From NCBI RefSeq assembly GCF_000002425.4, contig NC_037253.1, positions 14,606,343-14,670,342 of the forward strand: a stretch of DNA of 64,000 nt, in the 5' to 3' direction. A program made the translations under genes and the position numbers. The first letter of the stretch is position 1. Each line of letters begins with the position of its first letter. The DNA is from Physcomitrium patens (taxonomy: Eukaryota > Streptophyta > Bryopsida > Funariales > Funariaceae). Below the pieces are notes generated by a model. It ran no database searches, was not told where the DNA came from, and saw nothing but the letters and a program-made list of their open reading frames with translations. Positions 24,265-36,949 of this stretch are shown here, one piece after another.

Positions 24265-26502
24265 TATTGAATAAAATACAAATTAAAAATATTTACAAGT
24301 TGTAGTAACATTTTTAGATAATAATATTTAGTTTAAAAGACTCCTACTTAATAGCAACTAATAATCAATTATGATACTTTATATCTTCATTAAGTTTTTA
24401 TATATATATATATATATATATATACAAAAAAGATTAATATGATATATGTTTATATGTAATTTAAGAACATCATTAAAAACTTCAATAGGACATTTATATA
24501 TTTATGATACATTTAAAATATGATCTATTTATTAGATATTTTACAATGACTAAAATAAAATAAACTTGATGAACAGCTCACTTGGTATATACAAATCATT
24601 ACTAATGTTCAATATCAATTTTTTAATGAAAAAGAAAAAGAAATTATTACAATAAACTGCAAATTCTGAAGTTTAACAATAAATAATATAAATTTGTAAT
24701 TTATCTAAATTTTTGTGTTAATTTAAGGATTTCCACAATATAAAAACAGCATTTATCTCCTGGTGAGTTAACCACAGTACTTCAAATAATTTCAAATCTT
24801 AATGATGTGTAAAAACTGTAATCATACTTCTTTTTGTTTTTGCAGTGTGTGATGCTTTAAAGGATGTAAATTGAATATTTTAGAGTATATAATTGCAAAA
24901 GATTTTAAACTTCTTCACAGCTGCAAAACTCTTGCAATTGCTAACCTTACAATACCATGTATTTTCTACAGATGTATGAATTTATTTTAAAGACAGCATG
25001 TTAAAATTAAAACTGCATTAATGGTAGGTTGACCTAGAAGATGTTTTATACATTAAGATGACAGATAATAAAAACAATAATGAGGATTCTCCTTAATCTG
25101 AATATATATATTGAGAATTTCAACTTTTATTCTAGTGACATATTTTTCAGTTTAATATAGAAAACCAAAATATTTTATTATAATATTTTATAACCTTATT
25201 AAATACAAAAATGACTACTTTGTCATTGTTCAAATAAATAGTTTGTTCAAGACATTCAGATTGGTTCAAACTTAAGGAACACTTTAAAATTACGGCATTG
25301 AACACCAAAAATGTAGTAAATTTTAATAAGAATGCACCCATAATATACTATAAACTTTAAAAGATTATTTTTATTACATAATATTTTAAAGAAAAAAAAG
25401 AAAATTTTGTAATGATCCGCATCATTAAAGACTACAGAAAAAAAACAATAAATTAAACTAAATAATATTTTAAAGACTTTCATTGTTTATTTTAATGTTC
25501 TACCGTATCAGCACATACACAAATCTAATGGATACAAGTGATTTTAAAAAGCAAGCTTAAATTTCATTCTATCTATCTATATATATATATATATATATAT
25601 TACTTTAGTTGCAGATTCAAATCATAATTGCGTTAAAATAAGTATTGTCATTATTAGAAATTTGATTAATATGCAGTAACTATAAAATTATAATATAAAT
25701 CAGTGAAAACTTCATGACAAAGTAGTTCCTATCATTAAAAGCACTTTCTTTTCTATTGAAATTATTTTTCAAAAATGGCTGGATAAAGTACAATTCTATT
25801 TTTAGAAATTGTCTTTTGTCAATCGCAAAAAAAATTACAACTCAATAATATGTATTTATATTTATATTTTCTTTAAAGATTATGAATTTAACTCAATATT
25901 TCTGGAAATATGAAGTACTGAAATTATATACTTTTAAAATCACATGGTTAGATAAGAAAAAAATGAAAAATCATATAATAATTCCTTTCCTGGCTTAAAA
26001 TATTGAATTTTATGTAGGAGTGAAGCTCCTGTGTCAACTTCCGTAGTAAAGATGTAAACAACATTGTAATTATCTTGACGGGAACACAGGCTTTGATTTG
26101 TTTTAGAAGAATTTCTACTAAATATTTTTACTTTATACAAAAACTCTACACTAATTGTGTAAGATTTAGAATTTTATTTTATAACAACTTTACTCAAAGC
26201 TCATATAATCCCTCAACCAGTGAAAGAACATGCTTGCTTTACAAAGGATTCATTAAAGCATGACATGTTTACTTAATTAAGAGTATATTTTCAATTACTA
26301 AACATAAATATTGAATTATAATATTAAATTGTATGAACATTTAAAATTTCAAAATTTGAGTAATGTATTAAATATTTTTATATATTAATATTATTTTGAA
26401 ATTAGGATAATAAATGTATCAAATTTTATTTTAAATAGAAAAAAGAATTAAATAAGATTATGTTTATTTTGAGATTATTTAATTTTTAAAAAATATATGC
26501 AA

Positions 26503-26533
<31 letters not shown>

Positions 26534-26547
26534 TGTGCAAAAATATC
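23912..26547. other. AT-rich intergenic stretch, no gene seen
   Basis: No open frame with a recognisable product. It holds simple repeats: an A-rich (CAAAA)n tract at about 24213-24264 and TA microsatellites at 24399-24422, 25580-25600 and 26509-26533. Confidence 0.7.
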
Positions 26548-26800
26548 ATAAATATTCCTAAAATTTGCCAAAATATTAATAATACCTGTATATTCTTGAT
26601 AATATCAAATCTACCCCTTCTTTTTGTGATAATTGTAAATTTGTTGTTTAATATAATAAGCTAAAACCTTTTTTTTTTTATAGTTACAATTGGGCCCAAA
26701 ATAAATATGGCATAGATTTTGACACTACTCTTTGTTCTATATCTTAAGCACCTCATAAAATAGAAGCTGTTTTATTTTATCGTGTGTAGCAATTGATAAA
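26548..26800 (+). repeat. Left terminal inverted repeat of the MULE-like element
   Basis: Matches 27700-27955 in inverted orientation, with scattered substitutions and small gaps. The outer 100 bp is the best conserved. Confidence 0.7.
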
Positions 26801-27699
26801 AGGATTCTTTTAGTGGTTCAAAATAAAATTCAAACTTTCTTTACTATGCTCATAAGCTCTTTGTAAAGTGGCCTATGACCTCATTAGCTTCTATCTTTTA
26901 AAGAATTATAAGCTCTCAATGGTCAACAACCTGACACATTCTTTTTTTGTAAAGTCGTTTTTATATATCCCAAAAAATATTGATAAATCTTTTCTTTCCT
27001 CTAAAATTAATTTATAATGCAAAGTCTTTTTTTTATTTATTTTTTAGATATATTCTCTTTTAGTTGCCAAATATGAGTAAGATTAGTCTATTCTTTGAAA
27101 TAGTCTCAATCCAAAGAATCTTGAAGACATAAAAGAACTTAGACTATGCTTTTTACATAAGTATTAGAATTGATGACCATGAATCAAATATTCTATATCA
27201 ATGGGATTGTTTAAGTACCACTACCATAGATAGAAGAAGCTTAGTTAACTTTGTCAATCTTAATATCATATCAAACTCTATTTAAAGTGATTTTTTTTTT
27301 TTCAAAAAGTCCTAAAAGAGGAAGTGAATGCAAGTCTTTGAAAATGACTAAATTTGAGTACTAACTTAGTTTTTATTGGCATAACTAAAGAATTCTTGAT
27401 AGTATTTATGAGATTGTATTTGCATAAAGATAACTTGATGATCAAAATGTTATTATTACTAGTAAGGTTGAGATCCTTGCAGCTTGCTTTGGTTGAGAGA
27501 AACATGAAGTGAATTCTTCCAATAGCTACTATACTTGATCTTGGATTTAATTTTAAGAATGTTGCATCTGATGATGCTGCCAACATCATATTGTGCTTCT
27601 TTCATGTGGCAATAATATCTAGAGTCCTTAATCAAGACACCATTACTAAAAATAAATCCAAAGTAGATTCTTATATGATTAGTTGATATAGTTTATGAA

Positions 27700-27955
27700 T
27701 GCGCTGACATTGGCAACAATAGAAGTGGTGTCTATTTTGTGAGGTTTTCAAGATATCACGCAAAGTGTCATGCCAAAATTTGTACAATATGCACTTTAGG
27801 CCTTAGTTGCAATTTAAAAAAATAAAAAGATTACAACTTATCATATTGAATGGCACATTTGTAATTATCAAAAAATATAGGGATAGATTTGATATTATCG
27901 AGAATACAAGGATTTTCTTGATATTTTGGCAAATTTCAAGGATATACACATTGAT
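27700..27955 (-). repeat. Right terminal inverted repeat of the MULE-like element
   Basis: Inverted partner of 26548-26800. The block GATAGATTTGATATTATC near 27880 pairs with the same block near 26610. Confidence 0.7.
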
Positions 27956-28910
27956 TTGTATATGAAGAACGTTTTCAAAAAGTTGAATACACTTTAATTT
28001 GTAAAAGAATTCATAACTTTAAAAAATAAAAAACTTTACAATTAAAACAATAGGAAGAAAATAGTATTAAGTAGAAATTTAATCATTAATAATTATATAA
28101 TAAAATATTTAAGTAAATTAAATAAATTTATATTTTCAATAAAAATATTATATATATATATATATATGATTACAAATCCATATTTATCCATTCGTGATAT
28201 AAGCAAGGGAAAGGGCTTCACCTGGGATTGAAAGAGGCCAACGAATGAAAACTTTGGATGGCTCGCAAACCCCCTGCCACCGCGGCGCTGAGTTACCGTT
28301 ACGAAAGAGCGCCCGCCCTTGACGGTTTGAAACAATCTGGTTCGGCAACGCTCTTGGGCATGGCTGAGCAGGGTTTGGTACGGGACAGGTTCGACGTTCG
28401 GTTCGGTGTTGGGTTCGGTGCATAGTGGTTCAAATTGAAGAGGAGCTCCCGCGGACTTTAGTTGCTGTCTGAGCTCCTCTTCAGTGTCGTCGTCTTCGGA
28501 TGCGTGTCTGTGTCTGGGTCAGTCCATCGTCAGTCAGTAGTTCTAGGCTAATCTTCAGTGACTCTTGTGAAGCTCCTAGTTCTGTCTCTGTAGAACCTTG
28601 AGTGAGAGATTAGTGTGTGTATTTGAGTGTGTGTGTGTGTGTGTGTGTTGGTCTTGTTAGTCGTTTCGGTTCTTCCATTGAGTGTGTCTCGTACATTATT
28701 TGGAGGTAGGTGGTATTCTATCTGAATAGGTTGGGTGGTCTTTGTCTGGGTACGTTGTCGATTCCTACTGTCTTAGCTACAGTGTTTGTGGTGTGAATCT
28801 CTATTCCTTGGAAGTGAAGGACATTTCATATTGGTGCTACAGAATTATATCGTGAATCCCTTTGTCGTGGTCCGTTTCCCAGTTGTTTGTCTACACCGCA
28901 TCTGGTATCT
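27956..28910 (+). promoter_or_regulatory. Upstream region and probable 5' leader of the seven-exon gene
   Basis: AT-rich up to about 28180, including a TA microsatellite at 28149-28166. It then turns abruptly GC-rich. It contains a 13-bp perfect inverted repeat (28436-28448 with 28471-28483), clustered GTTCGGT motifs at 28397-28420 and a (GT)n run at about 28626-28648. No intact gene is seen. The transcription start is not identifiable by eye. Confidence 0.5.
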
Positions 28911-31900
28911 ATGGACTATCATGCCCTTAGCAGACGAGAGCTCCAGGCGCTGTGTAAGCAGTACAAGATACCTGCCAACAAGACTAATGTGTTCATGGCG
29001 GATGCTCTGGCTGCCCTGCTGAATGTAAGTTGTGCCCTCGCCATCTGGTCTGAGATCTTCTTCTTCTTCAGTTTATCTCGCCGTCGTGTATAGGACCGCG
29101 GTACCCTTTTTACAGAAGCCAACGGGAAATTGAACCCCCTTTTAACACAAGTGAGCAGATATCTACCCCGAGAAGATGTGGTTGTAAGCGGAAACTAGTA
29201 TTGATTTCATTTGGATCATCGTTGTTGCCGTCAGTCGCTTGGGCGCATTGATGAGTCTGCTGATTCATAGCGCTATTTTTCTTCGCTTGGATACTTTTCA
29301 GGGTGCCGACGAGGATAAAACAGCTAATGTCGACACGCTCGCGGAGGCCGCCCCTGCGGCGCCTGCTGATGAACCAATCCCAGAAGGTGTCCACGAAGGT
29401 ATACTCTCAGGACACCTGATGCTCTCTATTGGTACAATCTTAAATTTAGCCTCTCCGTAACCTTGTCTCACAAGCACTGTATTATTTTGCATTTGAAGAT
29501 AAAATCCAGACCTAACTTGAATATTGTATACTCTTTCTGAGTAGAGTCACTCCGTAATTAAGTTCCGTGTTTAAACAACTGCTTTACTATTCTCCCTTGC
29601 CCTATCATCCAGGAGTTGTCGAGAATGCCATCGATAATGTTGTAGCTTCGAAGAAGACCAGAGATAGATCTTCTAGAAGAGCTGCGGTTGTGGATGCAGA
29701 TCCACTGATTGTGGACGATTGCATACCCGCGAAGTCTAGTTCCGGTAGGAACAGAGGAAGAGGCATTGTGGTCCCTGCCCCTACCCTAATATCTGCGGAG
29801 CACTTGGACGTTGTGGAGCCTTCTGCGGATTCAAAGGTTATTAATCTCATCTCGTCCTAAGACTTTAAGCAATTTTTATTGTCGGCTCGATGCTCATCAC
29901 AAACTCCCATTTTGGCTTTCCCATAACCTTGAGTAGCATGCGGAACTCGGCCACAACTTACCATTCGTTCGAACTGTCATTTCTTCCTCAATTCGTCTGA
30001 ATCTTGCTTGTGTAACATGTGTAGAAGCTTGCGATGAAGAGCAAGAGCGTTAGTGCATTAGTCAAGGCTGCAACTGCTTCAGACATTCCTGCGATTATTT
30101 CCGCAGCAATTGGCGTATCTAGGGAGGACAACTCTGACAATATCGATGTTTCACTGGAGGAGGTTCCAGTAGAGGAAGCTTTCGCCGTTCGTTGTGACCG
30201 TTCCCGAACAGACGGTGACCTGGATGAACCGATGGAGGGAGATGTGGATGTTCATGATAGCTTGACTAACATTCTCCTTAGCGAAGAGAAAGATATCAAA
30301 GGCAGCCTCCCGGGTGCTGAATGTGAGGAACAAGTGGTACCAGAAGTCCAACCCCAGGACGACCTCGTTGCATACATAGAAAAGCTTTCCTTGGAGGAGG
30401 CGCCCGTAGATGGTGGTCCAGGGAAAAATGAAGTGCGTAAACGTACCGGGAAAAGAACAGGGAGATCCAAGAAAGCCACTATTAATGATCAGCAGGAAAT
30501 CCTTGCAGCCGTCTCTTCTACAACAGAAGCCGTCGGTGTCTCTATTGCAGATTTCACTGTAGTACCTACTTCGGCGGACGGTGGCAAAGAACACAAGCTG
30601 GCACCTAAGAGACGTGGGAGAGGCAATAAAGCAGCAACTTCCGCTCCACCTCTGATTGAGTCGGAATCATCAGCAGCAGCTGTCGACGTGATGCAGTTCA
30701 GTGGCTGCGGGAATTCAGACAGTGGTAACATTTCCTCACCTAAGCCCAATTACACGACATTCTGTGAAATTTTCCATGGATGCATGAGTCTGCATACTAG
30801 TCATGACTCAATAGATCCTTGTTGTTTTCAGGCCTATTGCTGACTGTGCCCTCAGAACAAGCAGGGGAGAGTGAGGGAATGATACCCGTGATTAAGAAGG
30901 GCAGCAATGCGAAGAAAGAAGCGCATGCGTCCCTACCAGCTACCGACATTGCCGCCCCTGATGGTGCCATTGAAATGCAGCCCACCGGAAGTGACTATGT
31001 CCATCATGGTAATCCTCACGTCTCGAACTTTTTCCGTTTTTGTCGCTACTGAGTTGGAACTCAGTAGCTGCGGATGCTGCCGCCCCGGTAACTCATGTGT
31101 CGTGCTGAGTTTCCCTTCAGCCACAAACTCCGTCATTGTCCTCTGAAGCGGTCGTTTCTGCCTACCTCAGGTGTCCTTGCAGTAAAGGAACTTCTCCCCG
31201 ACGCTGGAATTCCAAAGCCCTGTAACACAAAAGCCCAGAAGGCTAAGAAAGGAGCACGATCTACAGAATTCAAGGGCGACCTTGAAGCTCTTGTTGCCGC
31301 AGCTGATGATGTGAAGCTTGAGGCTACTGTTCCTGCAGCTGAGGAGGTGGAGCGAAATAACGATTCTGGTAAAATCTCTCAGCTTGGGTACTATCTCTGT
31401 TTCCGTAGCTGTTAAGTTTCGAGCTGTCAAGTTTTGTGAACCACCTCGCCGGAGTTGATCTTAACAGCGTTGGTGTGTTCAGCTGCCCACGAAGATTCTG
31501 TCGACATGGAGGAGGAATCAGAGATTGTGAAGCCGAAGAGAGTGAAAGGAACTAGAAAGAAGGCCGGGAGGAATAAGGGAGGTAAGGCTAAAGCCAATTC
31601 CCTGAATATTGAGGTCTACGTAGACGCCAGTTTCGTGAAAACCGCGGAGGTTATCGAGCCTGATGCCCCTGAGCCTGAACCCTCCGCAAGCGTCGCAAAC
31701 TGTCACGATGGCGTTTCGTCGCCAGTGAAGAGCCACCTGGGATGTGAATCCCCAGTGAGAAGTCCTTCTTTCGCTCATGTGAGCTCTCCACCTCAAAGCC
31801 CCTCCCTTGCCTACATGGGAAACGAGTCGGACTGCGAAATGGATGACCCCACCCCTAATGTTCAGCAGATTAATCAGCAAAGCAGTCCCAACACTTCAAT

Positions 31901-32114
31901 GGTGTTTGCTGACGAGGAAGCAGACAAGGAAAACTCTGGCAGTAAGCACAATGTGACAGAGATCCCGAAGAGCTTGCGCAAGCTTCGAAAGCAAATAAAG
32001 GAAGCTATCATCAAGAAGAAAAGCACTCCCGTGTCATCACCTCTGAAGGACATTTCGCTCAATGTGCAATCGCCACTGATGATGCAGTCGCCAGCCTTTT
32101 CCTTCCAATTTTGA
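28911..32114 (+). CDS. Plant protein of unknown function, acidic with repeated basic patches (7 exons)
   Basis: Exons 28911-29024, 29302-29398, 29613-29836, 30025-30724, 30832-31008, 31171-31368 and 31483-32114, all with GT/AG introns, join in frame to 713 codons. The N-terminus (MDYHALSRRELQALCKQYKI, then PANKTNVFMADAL) resembles a conserved start I recall from uncharacterised plant proteins and looks like a short SAP-like helix pair. The rest is low-complexity and acidic, with basic patches such as RKRTGKRTGRSKK, PKRRGRGNK and KRVKGTRKKAGRNKGGK that suggest nuclear location and nucleic-acid binding. A KEN tripeptide at residue 652 could be an APC/C degron. The C-terminus has a basic helix, SLRKLRKQIKEA. 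Exons 5 and 6 are phase 1-1 and could have multiplied by duplication. The function is not known to me; a chromatin or cell-cycle role is only a guess. Confidence 0.82.
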
Positions 32115-33200
32115 GGTGCCAACTTTGAATCATAATGTGTCGATTATCATGAATTCTTTTCTTGCGTCGTGTTCCTTTGTGCTCTATACAGCATTGCAAA
32201 TCACTCGGTTCTTGTTTCCTCGCAGTCTTCCCAGTACTACATCCATGTCGACATATGACCGAGTTTGTTGATGTGAGATCCTGATAGTTTACAAAATATG
32301 GCAAAGCCATTACCATTCGAGCACCAACAACTACGACGGACAATTCGAGCTTTCCATCGTCGTTTGCAGTCCCATTAAGTTATTAGACTGGCTAACGGCT
32401 TTAGAGTTATGATGCAATATAGTACATCAGATTCGGTAGTACTCTATATCAGTGGACTGATGCACATGCCACTCAGATTATTGACCATACCATACACCCG
32501 CCTTGTTACAGAGAATCTTTCGTGTGTGCAGCCTAACAAAGCGTTCCATCAGCTTCCAAGACTAAAGATGTCGTTAGTGAAATGCTACCAAACATAATGG
32601 ATTCGTTCAAGATAAAACGGTTGAAAGTGTCCAGTTTGGTGAGATTACTAGTCCATCGCTTGTAAAGAAACTTATCCGTCCCCAGTGATGTGGGGATTTA
32701 AGCCAGAATGCCTGAACAAAGCCCAATTGCCTTAATTTCCTGTAGCACGACAAATTATGGAAAATTCAAATGCTGACTAGCAACATTGCAGTAAGCATCT
32801 ACGTGTGTGAATACTAACTAATTCAACATGCAATGCCGATAATGTTGCTAATCCATTACCGTCCTGGACAAATACACACTAATTAATTGTTCACAGTTGC
32901 TGCTGTCAGACTATTCCTAGCGAGTTGTTGACGTAAATGCTACTAGCACTGGTGTGACGCATACTACTCCTTGCTTGTATCCATGTTCTACTCCAGCATA
33001 TTTGACTTAATTCTACCCAGTACTGCTAAGTCGAACCACAGTTGATAGATTATGATCCATCAGCCCTCCTAATCTCTACCTCTACCTTACAACATTTCTT
33101 AACATTGTCTTATCTCTTTATCTCTTTACTTACATAAATGTATATAGACAAGTAATAAAGCAATCCAAAATTTTCTTGTAGTGATCCATTCAATTACAAT
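32115..33200. other. Downstream flank of the seven-exon gene
   Basis: Moderate-GC sequence that likely contains the 3' untranslated region and then non-coding DNA. Short open frames here have no recognisable product. The composition drops to strongly AT-rich after about 33100. Confidence 0.55.
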
Positions 33201-36200
33201 CATGAAAATAAAATTATCTCTACATTAAATTTTCTACCATTAGATTTGCAACCAATGAAAAGGATAAATTTGTTTGCAAACATGATAATTTAATCTTCAT
33301 TGTAGCAATCTATAATGATAGTTGTTGTAGACCTTAAATATAGAATCCCAAGTAATTGTTTAAAAGAGAGAGACTTGTTACAAATATAACAAGAGAGAAG
33401 GATTTGTTACAAACATATTTCACTACACTGCTCTTCTTAGAAGGAAGGTGAGGTTGGCCTTCCCTTCTTCTCATTTGTTCCTTTCACTCCTATTTTGTAT
33501 TAGTCTTGTTGCAAGTTTTGCATCATAATCTTGGTTGGTGCCTCTAACTAAGAGCTTATACGCTACTAATTAAGCCTAGATCTATTAATGAAAGCTCAAT
33601 TTTCACTTCCTCATCCTTATTTACATTCTTATTAGGATTTATGAGTGCCTCACTTTGCCTCCATTAAGTCATTCATTAGATAAAGCAAATTTTTGGATGT
33701 TGTTTTATTTGATAGATTGGATTGTACATTGTCCTATTTAATTAGTCTTGTTGGTGAAGTAAATCCAATATTAGGTTGATAGGTGTTTATTAGATGTGAT
33801 TTGAAAAAAACTTGGTTGCATTATTTGAGTTGGTTTGCATTGAAATTCTATAAAGTGTCTCACTTTGCCTTTATATCTTTTTGGAATAACTTGAGAGGTT
33901 GAGATTGTACATCTTTTATTTTTTTATTTTTTTATCTAAAATATATTAAGATTCATATTCATTGATTGACTTAACTTTGATAATTGCTTTATTGTCTAAA
34001 CAATACATTTGGCTCTTCAAAAGTCCAATTTGGGCCTTGATTGGTTTAAGTAGAATAGATCTTTTTGTTGTTTGAAGGACATGTTATGATTGGTTTTGGT
34101 GCATTGGATGAAGTTCAAGTCTTTGAAATGGAGGACAATGGTAGTGATGCTATGGACAATAATGAAGATAATGGTGATATTTTCATTGAAGGTAATAAGG
34201 ATAGTGACAATGAATTCAACTTAGAAGATGTTCCACCTATTAGACTGAAGTTCTAAAATTAATTACATTATGTTTTATATTTATTGTAGTAGATACAATT
34301 GTCTCTAGTATTTTTTTACTTCAATAGGATCAAGTTATGGATAGAATGTATTTATGAAGGTTGTTCATTCTCTATAATTATTGTGAACTTGAATTTATTT
34401 GGAAGTTTTTCATAAGGACTAGTTTGTATTCTTGATGTTTATTTTTAAAGTCTATCTTTTAAAATCATCTCTCGTTAATATATTTTGTAGAATGAGACTT
34501 TTGATTCTGAGTGTATACTTCAATTGTCATATGTATAATACTCAAAAAATTTGGAAGGAATTGGCAAACAATGTAAGAAGTCTTTATGATGGATTATTAT
34601 CCAAGTCAATGGATTCTTTAGGTGGATGGAGAGGCCCAAAGACATTAGCTTAGATGCACCTATTGGAATTTGCCATTAAGCTCTTTCATGTTAGTTTTTT
34701 TAGGATTACTTTTGTATCTTGCAATTTGTTGGGCATGCTTTTTAAGACTTTGGCAACTTTATTTTTATATTATTTAATTTTTATCTTAATTCAACAAAGA
34801 CATTAGGATTTGAAAGAGATATTTGCATCTTTATGTAAACTGTAGCAATTGATCATATTGATGAAATGAATAAGCCACAAAAGTGGCTCAGAATAGTAGG
34901 TATTGTAAAATAAATCATTAAAGAAGAGGAGTCTTATGTACAGTGTCTTTGATGTAATTGGTTTTGGTAGAATGAAGAAGATAATGGTAAAGAAGAAGAA
35001 ATTTTGACTAGAGAAGAAGAAGTTATTAATGATGAGATTATGAATAAGAGTTTTTTTTTAGTATTGATGCAACAATATAAGTTAAGTCAATGATAGGAGA
35101 AAGTGAAGTAAATCAAGTGAGTGAGATGTTGGAAGGTATATCTGTGGAAAGAGGCAAAAGCAAATGGATAGAAGATAGATCCAATTTGCATGTGGATACT
35201 ACTTTTAACAAACTTAACATACTTAGTATGCAACTTGACCTAAATTCAAGATTGCAAGTAAGAGTTTTTATTGTTCCACTTATGTATTTTTCTAAGGTTT
35301 TATATTTTTCAACCATTAATTAATTGCATTCTTATATTGATAGGACCTTTATGTAGAATAAGTTGTGTCAATATGAGTGGTTCAAATATTTTTATTTTAG
35401 ATGTATTGAGGATGCTGACTAATTCCAACTATGTTTTGATTTCTTTTATCTTATTATTTTGAAATACTTAGGAAATATGGAAATTCAATTTTTCTTAAAT
35501 GCTATCATTTCAATTCACTCTCTTTACCATATACATGGTTATTTTTAAAAATTTATAAAAATATAAGATTTTTGTAATGGACAATCAGACATATTAGTCC
35601 ATTTTATTGTAATAATCATGGAATGGATTAATCATAGTGAGAATAAGATTAAGCAAGCTCTCAAAGTATTATATTGATAAGAACTTGGTCTAAAAGTTGA
35701 AATATGGTCAAATATTTTACAATTTCAAGAAGTGATATCATTAAATTTTACATAATTGATTTAGTTTTGTCTATGGAATAGTTTGAATATTTATAAAGGT
35801 TGAAAGTTTAGATAAAAACTCCAAATTTCTTCATTCATTTTTTTTTATTTTTGCTTTTTATTTATGAATCATTTTTTTTTTATCAAGTATTGAATTCTCA
35901 TTATTCTTGGTAGATTGGGTGCTAGTTTAGAGTCATATTTTTCATTGAGGAAGCAAAGATTATTAGAGTTTGTTTTTTAGATATGGTCTTGTGAGTAAGT
36001 ATTGGCATTGATGATCAAACTTTTCATTTTTAATTCGATAGGAATATATGTATATATGTATATATGACATTAAATACCTTAACAAAAAGCAAATTTTATT
36101 TCTATTGTATTTCACTACTCACAACTAATAGCAGCATCAAAAGGTTCAAGATATGTCATTAGATATATTATTTTTACTTTTTTAGTATGAATTAAATTTA

Positions 36201-36949
36201 TAATTAATATTTTTTAAAGTAATAACCATCTATAATTTTTTAAATAACTATATTTAGTATTTTTTCAAAATAGTATTTAATATATGGTTGAACTTTATTT
36301 TATTTGTAAATTATTCATAAACAATTGCAAGGAAAAAGTTGTCCTTGAGGAATATGTACAAATGTTATGTCCCATTAACATATAGTTGCTACAAAAGCTC
36401 TTCTATACTCTTGCTTCTATAGTTTTGAATTGTAATACAGATTGTTATATTGATGTTTCTATATACATATTACTTCTAGTTTTATTTCTTGCTCATTCTG
36501 GCCTTCCCTTTTGATAAGACACTCACAAATTTTCTAATTATATAGTTATTATTGAAAGCTCAATTAATTTCTTATGTAGATTTTCTTACTAGTGAAGAAG
36601 TAAAACATCAAAAGTTTAACTATGAGCAACATAAAGTGGATGTAAACTTTCAAAAGAGAATGGAACTGTAAGTGCTATTGAAATAAATTGGTTAAGAATA
36701 TTTACTAAGTAATATTAATGATGAAAATTAATGGGACAAAACATTTTTTCTCCTCAATAAAATTTGTATCTACTTATATGGTAAATCAAATATATTTGTC
36801 ATTGTCCTTGTATAAAAAAAATTGTGTTCATCAATTTATGCTTTTGCTTGTTTATATTACTTAAGGGCAATAATAACAGCATATAAAGATATATGTATTT
36901 TACAACATTGGTGAAGAAACCAATATTGTGTTGATGAATAATATGGATT
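33201..36949. other. AT-rich region, unidentified
   Basis: No gene supported. The short acidic open stretch at 34065-34256 and the one at 35090-35323 have no matches I can name and lie among stops. They may be remnants of another transposon. No inverted or direct terminal repeats were noticed. Confidence 0.5.

Larger units (their letters stand above)
26548..27955 (+). mobile_element. MULE-like DNA transposon remnant with long inverted ends
   Basis: The first and last roughly 250 bp are inverted copies of each other: AAATTTGCCAAAATAT near 26561 recurs inverted near 27925, and the similarity runs on to about 26800 on the left and 27700 on the right. Long terminal inverted repeats of this size are typical of Mutator-like elements. 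Between them, a plus-strand stretch near 27530-27660 reads LDLGFNFKNV..DDAANI.LCFFHV, which resembles the C-x2-H region of MULE transposases. The internal frame is broken by stops. Target duplication not identified. Confidence 0.6.

Noticed and set aside
28184..28423. Minus-strand frame in the GC-rich block upstream of the unknown gene
   Set aside because: No domain, overlapping frames on the same strand, and it lies within the probable promoter of the plus-strand gene.
34065..35323. Short acidic plus-strand frames (34065-34256, 35090-35323) as a gene
   Set aside because: Short, separated by stops, low complexity, no splice chain that joins them.
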